From: Streptomyces sp. APSN-46.1 | Lineage (GTDB): Bacteria > Actinomycetota > Actinomycetes > Streptomycetales > Streptomycetaceae | Assembly: GCF_022815725.1 (NCBI RefSeq) | Contig: NZ_JALGRF010000016.1 | Coordinates: 79,975 to 143,974, forward strand | Direction: 5' to 3' | DNA: 64,000 nt | Part shown: one piece after another, positions 42,614-51,075 of the stretch | How the letters are laid out: every line of letters begins with the position of its first letter | Position numbering within the stretch: position 1 is the first letter of the stretch | Translations under genes and position numbers: made by a program | Notes under the pieces: generated by a model | What the model was told of the DNA's origin: nothing | Seen by the model: only the letters and a program-made list of their open reading frames with translations | Database searches by the model: none

Positions 42614-42933
42614 TCGGCCGGCCCGGCGGTGGCCCCCGCCCCGGTGGCGGGGGCCGCCGCCTTCGTCGCGCGGCGGGACAGGACGTCCCGGACGCCCTTC
42701 CACGTCAGCACGGCCAGCATCACCGGGGCCGCGACCACGAGGACGGTGATGCTGCCCAACCCCAGCGCGCAGATCACCACCAGGTTCAGCGAGCTGTCCG
42801 CGACGTCCAGCCAACGGCCCGTGCGCTCGCCGCGCTCCGCGCCGAGCAGCAGCCGCACGGCGCGGTAGGCGAACAGGAGCTGGACCGGGGCGAGGGCCAG
42901 CATGATCCAGCGGAGCCAATCAGGTATGTCCAC
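42610..42933 (-). CDS. Small two-helix membrane protein, unknown function
   Basis: 107 aa. Hydrophobic stretches near residues 9-30 and 48-72 flank a basic/acidic loop (LLGAERGERTGRWLDVADSS). The C-terminus is Ala/Gly-rich. TAGATT (42945-42940) lies 6 nt before the GTG, indicating a leaderless message and a real gene. I recognise no family. Confidence 0.7.
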   Translation of the reverse strand: MDIPDWLRWIMLALAPVQLLFAYRAVRLLLGAERGERTGRWLDVADSSLNLVVICALGLGSITVLVVAAPVMLAVLTWKGVRDVLSRRATKAAAPATGAGATAGPAD

Positions 42934-43026
42934 GCGGCGAATCTAGATCATCCGGCGCGGGCCCGACATGTCCGCCGGGTGAACGCGGCGCGAATTGCGA
43001 GATCGCGCGAACGGCCCCGCCGGATG

Positions 43027-44055
43027 TCAGCCGAAGAACACCCCGACCTCCGCGTACAGCGCCGGGTCCACCGTCTTCAGCTTCGACGTCGCCTCCAGGA
43101 TCGGCACCCGGACGATGTCCGTCCCCTTCAGCGCGACCATCTTCCCGAAGTCCCCCTCCCGCACGGCGTCGATCGCGTGCAGCCCGAACCGCGTCGCCAG
43201 CCAGCGGTCGAACGCGCTCGGCGTACCGCCGCGCTGGATGTGCCCGAGCACCGTCGTCCGGGCCTCCTTGCCCGTCCGCGCCTCGATCTCCTTGGCCAGC
43301 CACTCGCCCACGCCCGAGAGCCGGACGTGCCCGAAGGAGTCCGTCGTGGCGTCCTTGAGGACCAGCTCCCCGTCCGAGGGCATCGCGCCCTCCGCGACCA
43401 CCACGATCGGCGCGTAGCTCGCCTTGAACCGCGAGGTCACCCAGGCGCACACCTGGTCCACGTCGAAGCGCTGCTCGGGGATGAGGATGACGTTGGCGCC
43501 GCCCGCCAGCCCCGAGTGCAGGGCGATCCAGCCGGCGTGCCGGCCCATGACCTCGACGACCAGCACCCGCATGTGCGATTCGGCCGTGGTGTGCAGCCGG
43601 TCGATGGCCTCCGTCGCGATGCCGACGGCGGTGTCGAAGCCGAAGGTGTAGTCCGTCGCCGACAGGTCGTTGTCGATGGTCTTCGGGACGCCCACGCACG
43701 GAATGCCGTATTCCTCGTACAGCCTGGCCGCCACGCCCAGGGTGTCCTCGCCGCCGATCGCGACGAGGGCCTCCACCTCGTACTTGGCCAGGTTCTCCTT
43801 GATCCGGCGGACCCCGTTCTCCTGATTGAACGGGTTGGTGCGCGAGGACCCGAGGATGGTCCCGCCGCGCGGCAGGATCCCGCGGACGGCGGGAATGCCG
43901 AGCGGGACGGTGTCCCCTTCGACCGCGCCGCGCCAGCCGTCCTTGAAGCCGACGAACTCGTACGCGTACTCCTGTACGCCCTTGCGTACGACGGCCCGGA
44001 TCACCGCGTTGAGTCCGGGGCAGTCGCCGCCACCCGTCAGCACTCCGACCTTCAT
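43027..44055 (-). CDS. pfkA: 6-phosphofructokinase
   Basis: 342 aa. It phosphorylates fructose-6-phosphate in glycolysis. GGGDCPGLNAVIRAVV binds the phosphate donor, GGEDTLG is the second donor-site motif, and PKTIDND carries the catalytic Asp. MGRHAGW and the RGGTPSAFDR block follow. The GGEDT variant is that of actinobacterial ATP-dependent enzymes. ATG 44055 has AAGGGAG upstream. Its promoter carries a Crp-like site. Confidence 0.94.
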   Translation of the reverse strand: MKVGVLTGGGDCPGLNAVIRAVVRKGVQEYAYEFVGFKDGWRGAVEGDTVPLGIPAVRGILPRGGTILGSSRTNPFNQENGVRRIKENLAKYEVEALVAIGGEDTLGVAARLYEEYGIPCVGVPKTIDNDLSATDYTFGFDTAVGIATEAIDRLHTTAESHMRVLVVEVMGRHAGWIALHSGLAGGANVILIPEQRFDVDQVCAWVTSRFKASYAPIVVVAEGAMPSDGELVLKDATTDSFGHVRLSGVGEWLAKEIEARTGKEARTTVLGHIQRGGTPSAFDRWLATRFGLHAIDAVREGDFGKMVALKGTDIVRVPILEATSKLKTVDPALYAEVGVFFG

Positions 44056-44080
44056 GGAAACTCCCTTCGCCATGACGGTC

Positions 44081-44108
44081 ACGCTAGTGGTGACTCAGGT
44101 CACAGCAA
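44081..44108 (-). promoter_or_regulatory. pfkA promoter with a Crp-type site in the spacer
   Basis: On the minus strand TTGCTG (44108-44103) and TAGCGT (44086-44081) are spaced by 16 nt. The spacer carries TGTGACCTGAGTCACC (44104-44089), which fits both TGTGA-N6-TCACA apart from its last base and the Streptomyces Crp form GTG-N6-GNCAC. A protein bound there would cover the promoter. Confidence 0.65.
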
Positions 44109-44177
44109 GGGCTTGGGAAGCGGCAAGTTCGGTGGAATTACGAGGCGTTGGATCCGCCCCGTTCACTCGTACGAGGA

Positions 44178-44849
44178 CTACGCGTCGTCGAGGCCGCGCT
44201 CTATCGCGTAGCGGACGAGCTCCACCCGGTTGTGCAACTGGAGCTTGCCCAGGGTGTTCTGGACGTGGTTCTGCACCGTGCGGTGGGAGATGACCAGCCG
44301 CTCCGCGATCTGCTTGTACGAGAGTCCCTTGGCCACCAGGCGCAGCACCTCGGTCTCGCGGTCGGTCAGTTGCGGGGCCTTCGGCTCGTCGGGGGCGGCC
44401 GGCACCGGGTGGGTGGCCAGGCGCCGGTACTCGCCGAGGACCAGGCCCGCCAGACCGGGGGTGAAGACCGGGTCGCCGGCCGCCGTGCGGCAGACCGCGT
44501 CGATCAGCTCCTGGGCGCCGGCGGACTTCAGCAGGTAACCGGTCGCCCCGGACTTCACCGCCTCCAGGACGTCGGCGTGTTCGCCGCTGGCCGACAGGAC
44601 GAGGACCCGCAGCGCCGGGTTGGCCCCGACCAGCTCCCTGCACACCTGGACCCCGGGCATGCCGGGCAGGTTGAGGTCGAGGACCAGCACGTGCGGGGCG
44701 GCGGCGCGGGCCCGGCGGACCGCCTCGGGGCCGTCCCCGGCGGTGGCCACCACGTCGAAGCCCGCCGCGGCCAGGTCGCGGGCGACCGCGTCCCGCCACA
44801 TCGGGTGGTCGTCGACGACCATCACCTTGATCTCGTGCGGTTCGCTCAC
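44178..44849 (-). CDS. NarL/LuxR-type response regulator
   Basis: 223 aa. The receiver domain (residues 8-125) shows the DDH acidic pair, the phosphorylatable Asp in VLVLDLNLPGMPG and the Lys in LLKSAG. The LuxR helix-turn-helix LTDRETEVLRLVAKGLSYKQ and IAERLVISHRTVQNHV forms the C-terminus. Its ATG overlaps the stop of the sensor kinase gene (ATGA, 44846-44849), so the two form one operon. Confidence 0.95.
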   Translation of the reverse strand: MSEPHEIKVMVVDDHPMWRDAVARDLAAAGFDVVATAGDGPEAVRRARAAAPHVLVLDLNLPGMPGVQVCRELVGANPALRVLVLSASGEHADVLEAVKSGATGYLLKSAGAQELIDAVCRTAAGDPVFTPGLAGLVLGEYRRLATHPVPAAPDEPKAPQLTDRETEVLRLVAKGLSYKQIAERLVISHRTVQNHVQNTLGKLQLHNRVELVRYAIERGLDDA

Positions 44850-46066
44850 TGGGTCCTCCCCCTCGGTATTTTCAGTTCCACTTCGGTGCCCTGCCCGGGG
44901 ACGGACACCAGCTCGGCGGTGCCGCCGAGGTCGCGCAGCCGACCGCGGATGGACAGGGCCACGCCCATCCGGCCCTCGCCCTCCGCCTGGTCGAGCCGGC
45001 CGGCCGGGATGCCGGGGCCGTCGTCGCGAACGGTCACGATCACCTCGTCGCCCCAGTCCTCGACGAGGATCCAGGCCCGGGCGCCCTCCCCCGCGTGCTT
45101 GCGCACGTTGTCGAGGGCGGCTCCCACCGCCGCGGCCAGCTCCTTCGCCGCGGGCACCGGCAGCGGCACCGGGGTGCCCGGCTCGGCGAAACTCACCCTC
45201 GACCCGGCGTGCGGGGCGAGGAGCGTCCGCAGATCCAGCTCCCCCTCATCGGCGCCCGGCTCGTCCACCTCGTACGTGTCCACCAGCGCGCCGAGCGACT
45301 CGTCGCGGGAGATCCGGGAGGTGTGCACCAGCCCGCTGGAGACCAGGGTGCGCAGCGCCACCTCCTGCTCGCCCGCCATCCTGCCGAGTTCGGCGGCCTC
45401 ACCGCCCAGCTCGGTGCCGCGCCGCTGGACCATGGCGAGGACCTGGAGGACACCGTCGTGGATGTCGCGGGCGAGGCGCTCGCGCTCCCGGGTGGCGGCC
45501 TCGATCTCCAGGGCGCGCGCGAGCGTCGCCTCACTGGCCCGGGCGACCTCGACCACGTACCCGATGGCGATGGAGGCGACCCACACCAGCAGGACGTTGT
45601 GCAGGGTGTCCCGGGTGGGGTCGCCGCCGTGGATGATGACGTTGGCGGCGGCCACGAAGGTCGAGGCGAAACCGGCCCAGCGCCAGCCGCCCTTGAGGGC
45701 GAAGGCGAGGACCGAGCCCGCCGTCCAGATGGTGGGGAGGGTGGGGCCGCCGGCCGCGATCCGCTCGTGGGTGTCCGCGAGCGGGGTGAGCAGGATGCCG
45801 ACGATGGCGACGGTGAGGTCGGCGCCGAGGAACCGCTTGGTGCAGCTGGCGGCGTTCGCCGCCTTGCGGTGGGTGGCCAGGGTCCAGACGCCGAGGACCG
45901 CGAGATAGCCGGCCGCGATCCCAGGGCGGTCGAACCTCTTGTACGCGGAGGCGAACAGCAGCACCGCGTAGACCATGGTGAGCAGCCGGTAGACCGTCAG
46001 AGCCCGCCACAGCGGCTGCTCGACGGACATGCGTACGACGCGCTCGCGTTTCGCCATCTTCCCCAC
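44846..46066 (-). CDS. Sensor histidine kinase of the adjacent response regulator
   Basis: 406 aa. The N-terminal half has about five membrane helices (DUF5931/MASE-like sensing module, no large extracellular domain). The dimerisation and phosphoacceptor site is ERLARDIHDGVLQVLAMVQR near residue 200 (HisKA_3). The ATPase N, G1 and G2 boxes are in ALDNVRKHAG, RDDGPGIP and GRMGVALSIRGRL. The start may be GTG/ATG 46066 or the ATG at 46057. The signal is unknown. Confidence 0.92.
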   Translation of the reverse strand: MGKMAKRERVVRMSVEQPLWRALTVYRLLTMVYAVLLFASAYKRFDRPGIAAGYLAVLGVWTLATHRKAANAASCTKRFLGADLTVAIVGILLTPLADTHERIAAGGPTLPTIWTAGSVLAFALKGGWRWAGFASTFVAAANVIIHGGDPTRDTLHNVLLVWVASIAIGYVVEVARASEATLARALEIEAATRERERLARDIHDGVLQVLAMVQRRGTELGGEAAELGRMAGEQEVALRTLVSSGLVHTSRISRDESLGALVDTYEVDEPGADEGELDLRTLLAPHAGSRVSFAEPGTPVPLPVPAAKELAAAVGAALDNVRKHAGEGARAWILVEDWGDEVIVTVRDDGPGIPAGRLDQAEGEGRMGVALSIRGRLRDLGGTAELVSVPGQGTEVELKIPRGRTQ

Positions 46067-46113
46067 CCCTCGCGGGCGGTACCGCCCGCCTACGCGCCGT
46101 TCTACGCCCCGTA

Positions 46114-46854
46114 CTACGCCCCGCCCTTGTCCGCCTGTTCCGCCTTCTCGGCGGCCTTGGCGGCCTTCTCGGCGTCGGCGATCTGCCGCTTCGCCGCCGT
46201 GGCGTAGATGTCCACGTACTCCTGGCCGGAAAGCTTCATGATCTCGTACATGACCTCGTCGGTCACCGAGCGCAGGATGAAGCGGTCGTTGTCCATGCCC
46301 TGGTAGCGGCTGAAGTCCAGCGGCTTGCCGATGCGGATGCCGGGGCGCATCAGCTTGGGGAGCACCTTGCCGGGCGGCTGGATCTTCTCGGTGTCGATCA
46401 TCGCCACCGGGATCACGGGGGCGCCGGTGGCGAGGGCCACGCGGGCCAGACCGCCGGGCTTGCCGCGGTAGAGGCGGCCGTCGGGTGAACGCGTCCCCTC
46501 GGGGTAAATACCGAACAGCTCTCCGCGCTCGATGACCTCGATACCGCTCTTGATGGCGGCCTCACCGGCGCCGCGGGCACCGGAGCGGTCCACCGGGAGC
46601 TGGCCGACGCCCTTGAAGAACGCGGCCGTCAGCTTGCCCTTGACGCCCGGGGAGGTGAAGTACTCCGCCTTCGCGATGAAGGTGACCTTCCGGTCCAGCA
46701 CGGCCGGGAGGAAGAAGGAGTCGGAGAAGGACAGGTGGTTGCTCGCGAGGATCGCCGGCCCCTCCGCGGGAATGTTCTCGAGGCCCTCCACCCACGGCCT
46801 GAAGGCGAGCTTCAGGGAACCGCCGATGGAGAACTTCATTGCGCCGTAGATCAA
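46114..46854 (-). CDS. plsC: 1-acyl-sn-glycerol-3-phosphate acyltransferase (PlsC type)
   Basis: 246 aa membrane-associated enzyme that acylates lysophosphatidate. The catalytic NHLSFSD (HX4D) is near residue 39 and the phosphate-binding YPEGTRSPDG near residue 118. An Ala/Lys-rich coiled tail ends the protein. The start appears to be TTG 46854 with GGAAGG upstream; ATG 46839 is an alternative. The Rv2182c homologue occupies the same relative place in M. tuberculosis. Confidence 0.92.
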   Translation of the reverse strand: MIYGAMKFSIGGSLKLAFRPWVEGLENIPAEGPAILASNHLSFSDSFFLPAVLDRKVTFIAKAEYFTSPGVKGKLTAAFFKGVGQLPVDRSGARGAGEAAIKSGIEVIERGELFGIYPEGTRSPDGRLYRGKPGGLARVALATGAPVIPVAMIDTEKIQPPGKVLPKLMRPGIRIGKPLDFSRYQGMDNDRFILRSVTDEVMYEIMKLSGQEYVDIYATAAKRQIADAEKAAKAAEKAEQADKGGA

Positions 46855-47001
46855 CTCGAATGCCTTCCTGTGTCTGTCGAACAGACCTTATCCCCTGGGT
46901 CCCCTCACAGCGGCCCGACGACCCTGGTCGGTGTCACCCCGGTCGCGTACGGTGAAGTCACACAGCGCTACGTACCCCCCACCCCTTCGAAGGAGACCCT
47001 G

Positions 47002-47778
47002 GTGCCCGTCCTCCCTGGAGCAGAGCCGTTCCGCCACGAGGGCGGAGAGGTCGGTGTGCTTCTCTGCCACGGCTTCACCGGTTCCCCGCAGTCGCTGCGC
47101 CCCTGGGCCGAGTATCTCGCCGAGCGGGGGCTGTCGGTCTCGCTGCCGCTGCTGCCCGGGCACGGGACGCGCTGGCAGGACATGCAGCTCACGGGCTGGC
47201 AGGACTGGTACGCGGAGGTGGACCGCGCACTGCGGGAACTGCTGGACCGGTGCGAGCGGGTGTTCGTCTTCGGGCTGTCGATGGGCGGGGCGCTGACGCT
47301 GCGGCTGGCGGCGAAGCACGGGGACGCGATCAGCGGCATCGTGCTCGTCAACCCGGCCAACAAGGTCCACGACCCGCTGGCCTTCGCCCTCCCGGTGGCC
47401 CAGCACTTCATCCGGTCCACCGCGGGCATCGCGAGCGACATCGCCAAGCCGGGATCGGAGGAGGTCGGGTACGACCGGGTTCCGACCCGGGCCGCGCACT
47501 CCCTGCGGAATCTCCTGCGGCTGGTGGACACGGAGCTGCCGCAGGTGACGCAGCCGGTGCTGCTGCTGCACAGCCCGCAGGACCACGTCGTACCGCCGGC
47601 CGACTCGGCGCGGATCCTCGCGCGGGTGTCGTCCACGGATGTCACCGAGACCCTGCTGGAACAGAGCTACCACGTCGCGACGTTGGACCATGACGCGGAG
47701 CGGATCTTCGCGGACAGTTTCGCGTTCGTCGGGCGGCTCACGGAGAGCGTCAGGGAGGGGGCGGCCAGCGGTGGCTGA
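47002..47778 (+). CDS. Alpha/beta hydrolase (carboxylesterase / monoacylglycerol lipase type)
   Basis: 258 aa. The oxyanion region is LLCHGFTGSPQSLRPWAEYL, the nucleophile elbow FGLSMGGAL near residue 93, the acid SPQDHVVP near residue 200 and the His in SYHVATLDHD. The small cap and GHGTRWQDM resemble thermostable carboxylesterases Est30/YvaK. GTG 47002 has AAGGAG 7 nt upstream. It is divergent from plsC and overlaps the following gene by 8 nt. Confidence 0.9.
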   Translation: MPVLPGAEPFRHEGGEVGVLLCHGFTGSPQSLRPWAEYLAERGLSVSLPLLPGHGTRWQDMQLTGWQDWYAEVDRALRELLDRCERVFVFGLSMGGALTLRLAAKHGDAISGIVLVNPANKVHDPLAFALPVAQHFIRSTAGIASDIAKPGSEEVGYDRVPTRAAHSLRNLLRLVDTELPQVTQPVLLLHSPQDHVVPPADSARILARVSSTDVTETLLEQSYHVATLDHDAERIFADSFAFVGRLTESVREGAASGG

Positions 47779-48343
47779 GCACGAGGAATCGCCAGGGGGT
47801 GTGCCCCCGCTGGACGAGGAGGCGGCATGGGCGGCGATCGTCGCCGGGTACGGGCAGGAACCGCCGGACCCGCCGGGGGCGCGGCCGTTCAGACCGATCG
47901 AGAACCTGATGCTGCCGGAGGAGGACGTCCAGCCGGAGCCGGAGCCGTCGCGTCCTGAGCCGGAGGAGGAAGGGGGCCCGGGCGCGGGCCCTGCCGCCCT
48001 GGGGAGCTCGGTGGTCTTCGCTCCGGGTGTGGGCATGACCGGCCCCCGGGACCACTCCCTGGCGGAGCCGAAGGACGACGACCCCGGTGCGGCGGACGAG
48101 GGACACTTCGTCCCGCCGGAGCCGGAGCTGCCGCAGGCCGACACGACGACGAAGTTCGCGTGGCTGGCGGTGGTGGGCGGACCGGTGCTGTTGCTGCTGG
48201 CGGTGCTGTTGCGGTGGGACATGACGTGGTGGCTCACGACGCTGGGCATCGGGGGCTTCCTGGGCGGGTTCGCCACGCTGGTGGGCCGGATGTCGCAGGG
48301 CGACGAGGACGATGACGATCCGGGCCGCGGCGCCGTGGTCTAG
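47771..48343 (+). CDS. Membrane protein with acidic Pro-rich N-terminus
   Basis: 190 aa. The first 120 residues are acidic and Pro/Glu/Gly-rich, then two membrane helices (FAWLAVVGGPVLLLLAVLL and the WWLTTLGIGGFLGGFATLV segment) and a short Asp-rich tail. No recognised catalytic motif. The GTG start overlaps the esterase stop, with GGAGGGGG upstream, so the two are co-translated. Downstream lies a repeat-rich spacer. Confidence 0.8.
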   Translation: MAEHEESPGGVPPLDEEAAWAAIVAGYGQEPPDPPGARPFRPIENLMLPEEDVQPEPEPSRPEPEEEGGPGAGPAALGSSVVFAPGVGMTGPRDHSLAEPKDDDPGAADEGHFVPPEPELPQADTTTKFAWLAVVGGPVLLLLAVLLRWDMTWWLTTLGIGGFLGGFATLVGRMSQGDEDDDDPGRGAVV

Positions 48344-48355
48344 CCGCCGGTCGCC

Positions 48356-48560
48356 CTCCGCTGCGCGGAGCTTCCTGGGGCTCCGCCCCAGACCCTCCCC
48401 CAGACTCCGTCCGGGGGGACCCCCACGCCTCAAACGCCGGCGGGGCTGAAATTGCCCTGCGGGCAATCCAGCCCCGCCGGGGCGAAGCACAGGCCCGCCG
48501 GGCGAAAATCAGCCTCGCCGGCGTTTGAGGCGCGGGGGTCCGGGGGCAGCGCCCCCGCAA
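48356..48560. repeat. Inverted pair of dispersed palindromic repeats (BIME-like)
   Basis: A reverse copy (48371-48448) and a forward copy (48510-48556) of the core GCCTCGCCGGCGTTTGAGGC family flank about 60 nt with the hairpin ATTGCCC/GGGCAAT. The reverse copy carries the GGGGG/CCCCC mini-element next to its core. The whole 205-nt block could fold into one large hairpin. It fills the gap between convergent genes. Confidence 0.8.
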
Positions 48561-48611
48561 CGGCGCCGCACCGGCCCGGGCCCCCAGCAGCGACAGCGCA
48601 CCGGCCCGGAG

Positions 48612-49403
48612 CTACGCGGGCGCCGGCAGGCGGAGGGCCGCCAGGACCGGGAGGTGGTCCGTCGCGGCGCGCAGGTCGGCCTCCGCGATCCCCGGAAGCC
48701 CCGCCGGGACACCGCAGGCCAGGACCTCCACCCCCCGCGAAGCGAACACCGCGTCGATCCGCCGGTCCGGCCCCGCCGCAGGGAAGGTGTGCTCCCCGCC
48801 CCAGGGAGAGACCGCCCAGCAGTCCTGCAAGGCACTCGCGAGATGCCCGAACGCCGCACCCCCCGAGGCCTCGTTCACGTCGCCCGCGGCGATCGCGTAC
48901 GGGGTGTCCAGCGCCGCGACCCGGTCCAGGAGCAGGCCCGCCTGGCCGAGCCGCTCGCCCGGGTCAAGCGAGAGGTGAGCGCTGAGCACGCCCACCCGCG
49001 CCGCTCCGAGCCGTACCACCGCGGTCGCGAAGCCTCGCCGGTGCAAGCCGGGCTTCAACGGCAGCAGCACGTCTTCCGTGCGTTCCACGAAGGCTCGTAG
49101 CGAGCACAGGAGCAGCGGGCCCGAGGCCGTCGCGCCCCCGCTCAGCACCACCAGCTCACACTTGGCGGCCAGCCTCGCCGCGTGCTTGCGCCAGCGGAAG
49201 AAGCGCGGGGCCTCCTGTACGAAGACGAGGTCCGGCTCGCACGCCCGGATCACCCGGACCAGCGCGTCCTCGTCGTCACGCAGCGAGCGGACGTTGTAGC
49301 TGAGCACCCGGACCACGGCGGAACCGTCGGGCTCCGTCCGGGACTTCGGCAGCGGAGGCAGCGGAGGCAGCGACATCTCGGTCAGCGGCTCGGTCAGATC
49401 CAT
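48612..49403 (-). CDS. Endonuclease/exonuclease/phosphatase (EEP) family protein
   Basis: 263 aa. EEP-fold blocks in order: VLSYNVRSLRDD (metal Asn), EPDLVFVQEAP (metal Glu), AHLSLDP, AAGDVNEASGG and ATDHLPVLAALRLP (catalytic Asp-His). The family includes nucleases and phosphodiesterases of lipids and inositol phosphates; the substrate is not readable. ATG 49403 follows TATCTT by 6 nt and is probably leaderless. Confidence 0.88.
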   Translation of the reverse strand: MDLTEPLTEMSLPPLPPLPKSRTEPDGSAVVRVLSYNVRSLRDDEDALVRVIRACEPDLVFVQEAPRFFRWRKHAARLAAKCELVVLSGGATASGPLLLCSLRAFVERTEDVLLPLKPGLHRRGFATAVVRLGAARVGVLSAHLSLDPGERLGQAGLLLDRVAALDTPYAIAAGDVNEASGGAAFGHLASALQDCWAVSPWGGEHTFPAAGPDRRIDAVFASRGVEVLACGVPAGLPGIAEADLRAATDHLPVLAALRLPAPA

Positions 49404-49417
49404 GCCCGCAAGATACG

Positions 49418-49458
49418 CAGCTGCCCGCCGCTCCCCCAGAGGGCGCGGCGGGCAGCTG
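49418..49458 (-). terminator. Terminator after glkA
   Basis: Arms CAGCTGCCCGCCG and CGGCGGGCAGCTG (13 bp) with a 15-nt loop, 23 nt beyond the glkA stop. The -10 hexamer of the next gene lies directly beyond it. Confidence 0.75.
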
Positions 49459-49480
49459 TCGAACGGCACTACGGGAGGCG

Positions 49481-50422
49481 TCAGCCCTGGCGCGCCAGGT
49501 CCGCCGCGCCCACCAGCCCGGCCTTGCCGCCGAGCTGCGCGGCCAGCACCTGCGCGTGCGGACGCCAGGAGCCGCCGACCAGCCAGCGCTTGAAGGACTT
49601 GCGGATCGGGTCGAGAACCAGGTCGCCCTCGTCGGAGACCCCGCCGCCGACGATGAACGCGGACGGGTCGAAGAGGGAGGCCAGGTCGGCCAGCCCGGCT
49701 CCGGCCCAGCGGGCCAGCTCGCGGAAGGAGTCGATGGCCACCAGGTCACCGGCCCGGGCGGCCGCGCTGATGTGCTTGCCCTCGATGCCCTCGGGGGTGC
49801 CGTCGCCGAGCGAGAGCAGGATCGCCGCGTTCTCGGGCGTGGCGTTCGCGCGCTGCTTCGCGTAGCGGACGAGGGCGCGCCCGGAGGCGTACTGCTCCCA
49901 GCAGCCCTGGCTGCCGCACCCGCACAGCAGGCCGTCCGGGACGACCCGGATGTGCCCGAACTCGGCGGCGACGCCGAAACGCCCGCGCCGCAGCTTGTTG
50001 CCGATGATGATGCCGCCGCCCAGGCCGGTGCCGAGCGTGATGCAGATGACGTCCTCGTGGCCCTGGCCGGCGCCGAAGCGGTACTCGCCCCAGGCCGCGC
50101 AGTTCGCGTCGTTCTCGACGACGACCGGCAGGCCGATGCGCTGCTCGACCTTGTCCTTGAGCGGCTCGTGCCGCCAGTTGATGTTCGGCGCGAAGAGTAC
50201 GGTCGCGCGCTTGTCGTCCACGTATCCGGCGGCGCCGATGCCGACGGCGTCGATGGTGTGGTTGCTGCTGACCTCGGACACGGCGGCGCAGATCGCGTCC
50301 GTCACTCCGTCCGCGGTCGGCGGGGTGGGCACCTTGTACGTCTCAAGGATGGTGCCCTCTTCGTCGACCACGCCGGCCGCGATCTTCGTGCCGCCGATGT
50401 CGACGCCGATGGTGAGTCCCAT
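49481..50422 (-). CDS. glkA: ROK-family glucokinase
   Basis: 313 aa. It phosphorylates glucose with ATP and in Streptomyces also carries glucose repression. ATP motif IGVDIGGTKIAAGVVD begins at residue 5, the sugar-site VVENDANCAAWGEYRFG lies near residue 100, TLGTGLGGG near residue 130, and the ROK zinc motif CGCGSQGCWE near residue 165. It lies next to an SCO2127-like gene, as in S. coelicolor, and 5 kb from pfkA. Confidence 0.96.
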   Translation of the reverse strand: MGLTIGVDIGGTKIAAGVVDEEGTILETYKVPTPPTADGVTDAICAAVSEVSSNHTIDAVGIGAAGYVDDKRATVLFAPNINWRHEPLKDKVEQRIGLPVVVENDANCAAWGEYRFGAGQGHEDVICITLGTGLGGGIIIGNKLRRGRFGVAAEFGHIRVVPDGLLCGCGSQGCWEQYASGRALVRYAKQRANATPENAAILLSLGDGTPEGIEGKHISAAARAGDLVAIDSFRELARWAGAGLADLASLFDPSAFIVGGGVSDEGDLVLDPIRKSFKRWLVGGSWRPHAQVLAAQLGGKAGLVGAADLARQG

Positions 50423-50483
50423 TAGTCCCTCGGTTTCCGGTCAAACCCCGCCACGGGCAACGGTACCCGAGGGCGGCAGCCCG

Positions 50484-50996
50484 TCAGTCGAGATCGATCC
50501 GCCCGGAGGGGCCCGCGTCGGGGCCGTCGTCGTCGCGCGGGTCGCGGTCCTGGCCGCCCGGTTCGCGGTCCGCGCCCGGCTCACGGTCCTCGTCCGGGGC
50601 CCGGCGCTGGGCGGGCGGCTCGTCGCGGGTCCAGCGGCGCTCGTGGCCCTCCACGGCCGAGCGGTAGGCGGCGAGGAGCTCCGATCCGGCGGCCGCGAGG
50701 TGGTCGAAAACCTGGGGGTTGCGCTCGATGACGGGCTTGGCGGCGGTCTTGGCCTGGTCGACGAACTGCCGTACCGCGCCCTGTGCGGCCACGCCCAGCA
50801 GCGGGTTGTTCAGCGAGGAGACCTTGTCGGCGACGGCCTCGAAGAGCTTGAACAGCTCCTCGGCGGCGGTCCCGGTGCCGGCTCCGGCGCCCGCGGCTTG
50901 CTCTGCCCGGCGGCGGGCCTTCTCGGCGGCGAGATCCTCGGCGCAGGCCTTCGCCCAGGCGTCGTCGTCGGTGGGGCGGTCGGTGGCCTCGCTCAT
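50484..50996 (-). CDS. DUF5304-type cytoplasmic protein next to glkA (SCO2127-like)
   Basis: 170 aa. A charged N-terminus, a helical centre (AAEELFKLFEAVADKVSSLN) then NPLLGVAAQGAVRQF, and a disordered Asp/Arg/Gly/Pro tail. No enzyme motif. It lies 61 nt upstream of glkA on the same strand. From memory the S. coelicolor gene here (SCO2127) affects glucose repression; that this is its orthologue is inferred from position and size. Confidence 0.8.
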   Translation of the reverse strand: MSEATDRPTDDDAWAKACAEDLAAEKARRRAEQAAGAGAGTGTAAEELFKLFEAVADKVSSLNNPLLGVAAQGAVRQFVDQAKTAAKPVIERNPQVFDHLAAAGSELLAAYRSAVEGHERRWTRDEPPAQRRAPDEDREPGADREPGGQDRDPRDDDGPDAGPSGRIDLD

Positions 50997-51075
50997 GGCG
51001 GACTCTCCTGCGGCAGCTGCGGGTCGTGCGATACGGGCTACCTTCGACGTTACCCGAACGGGGGTACACGCTTCA

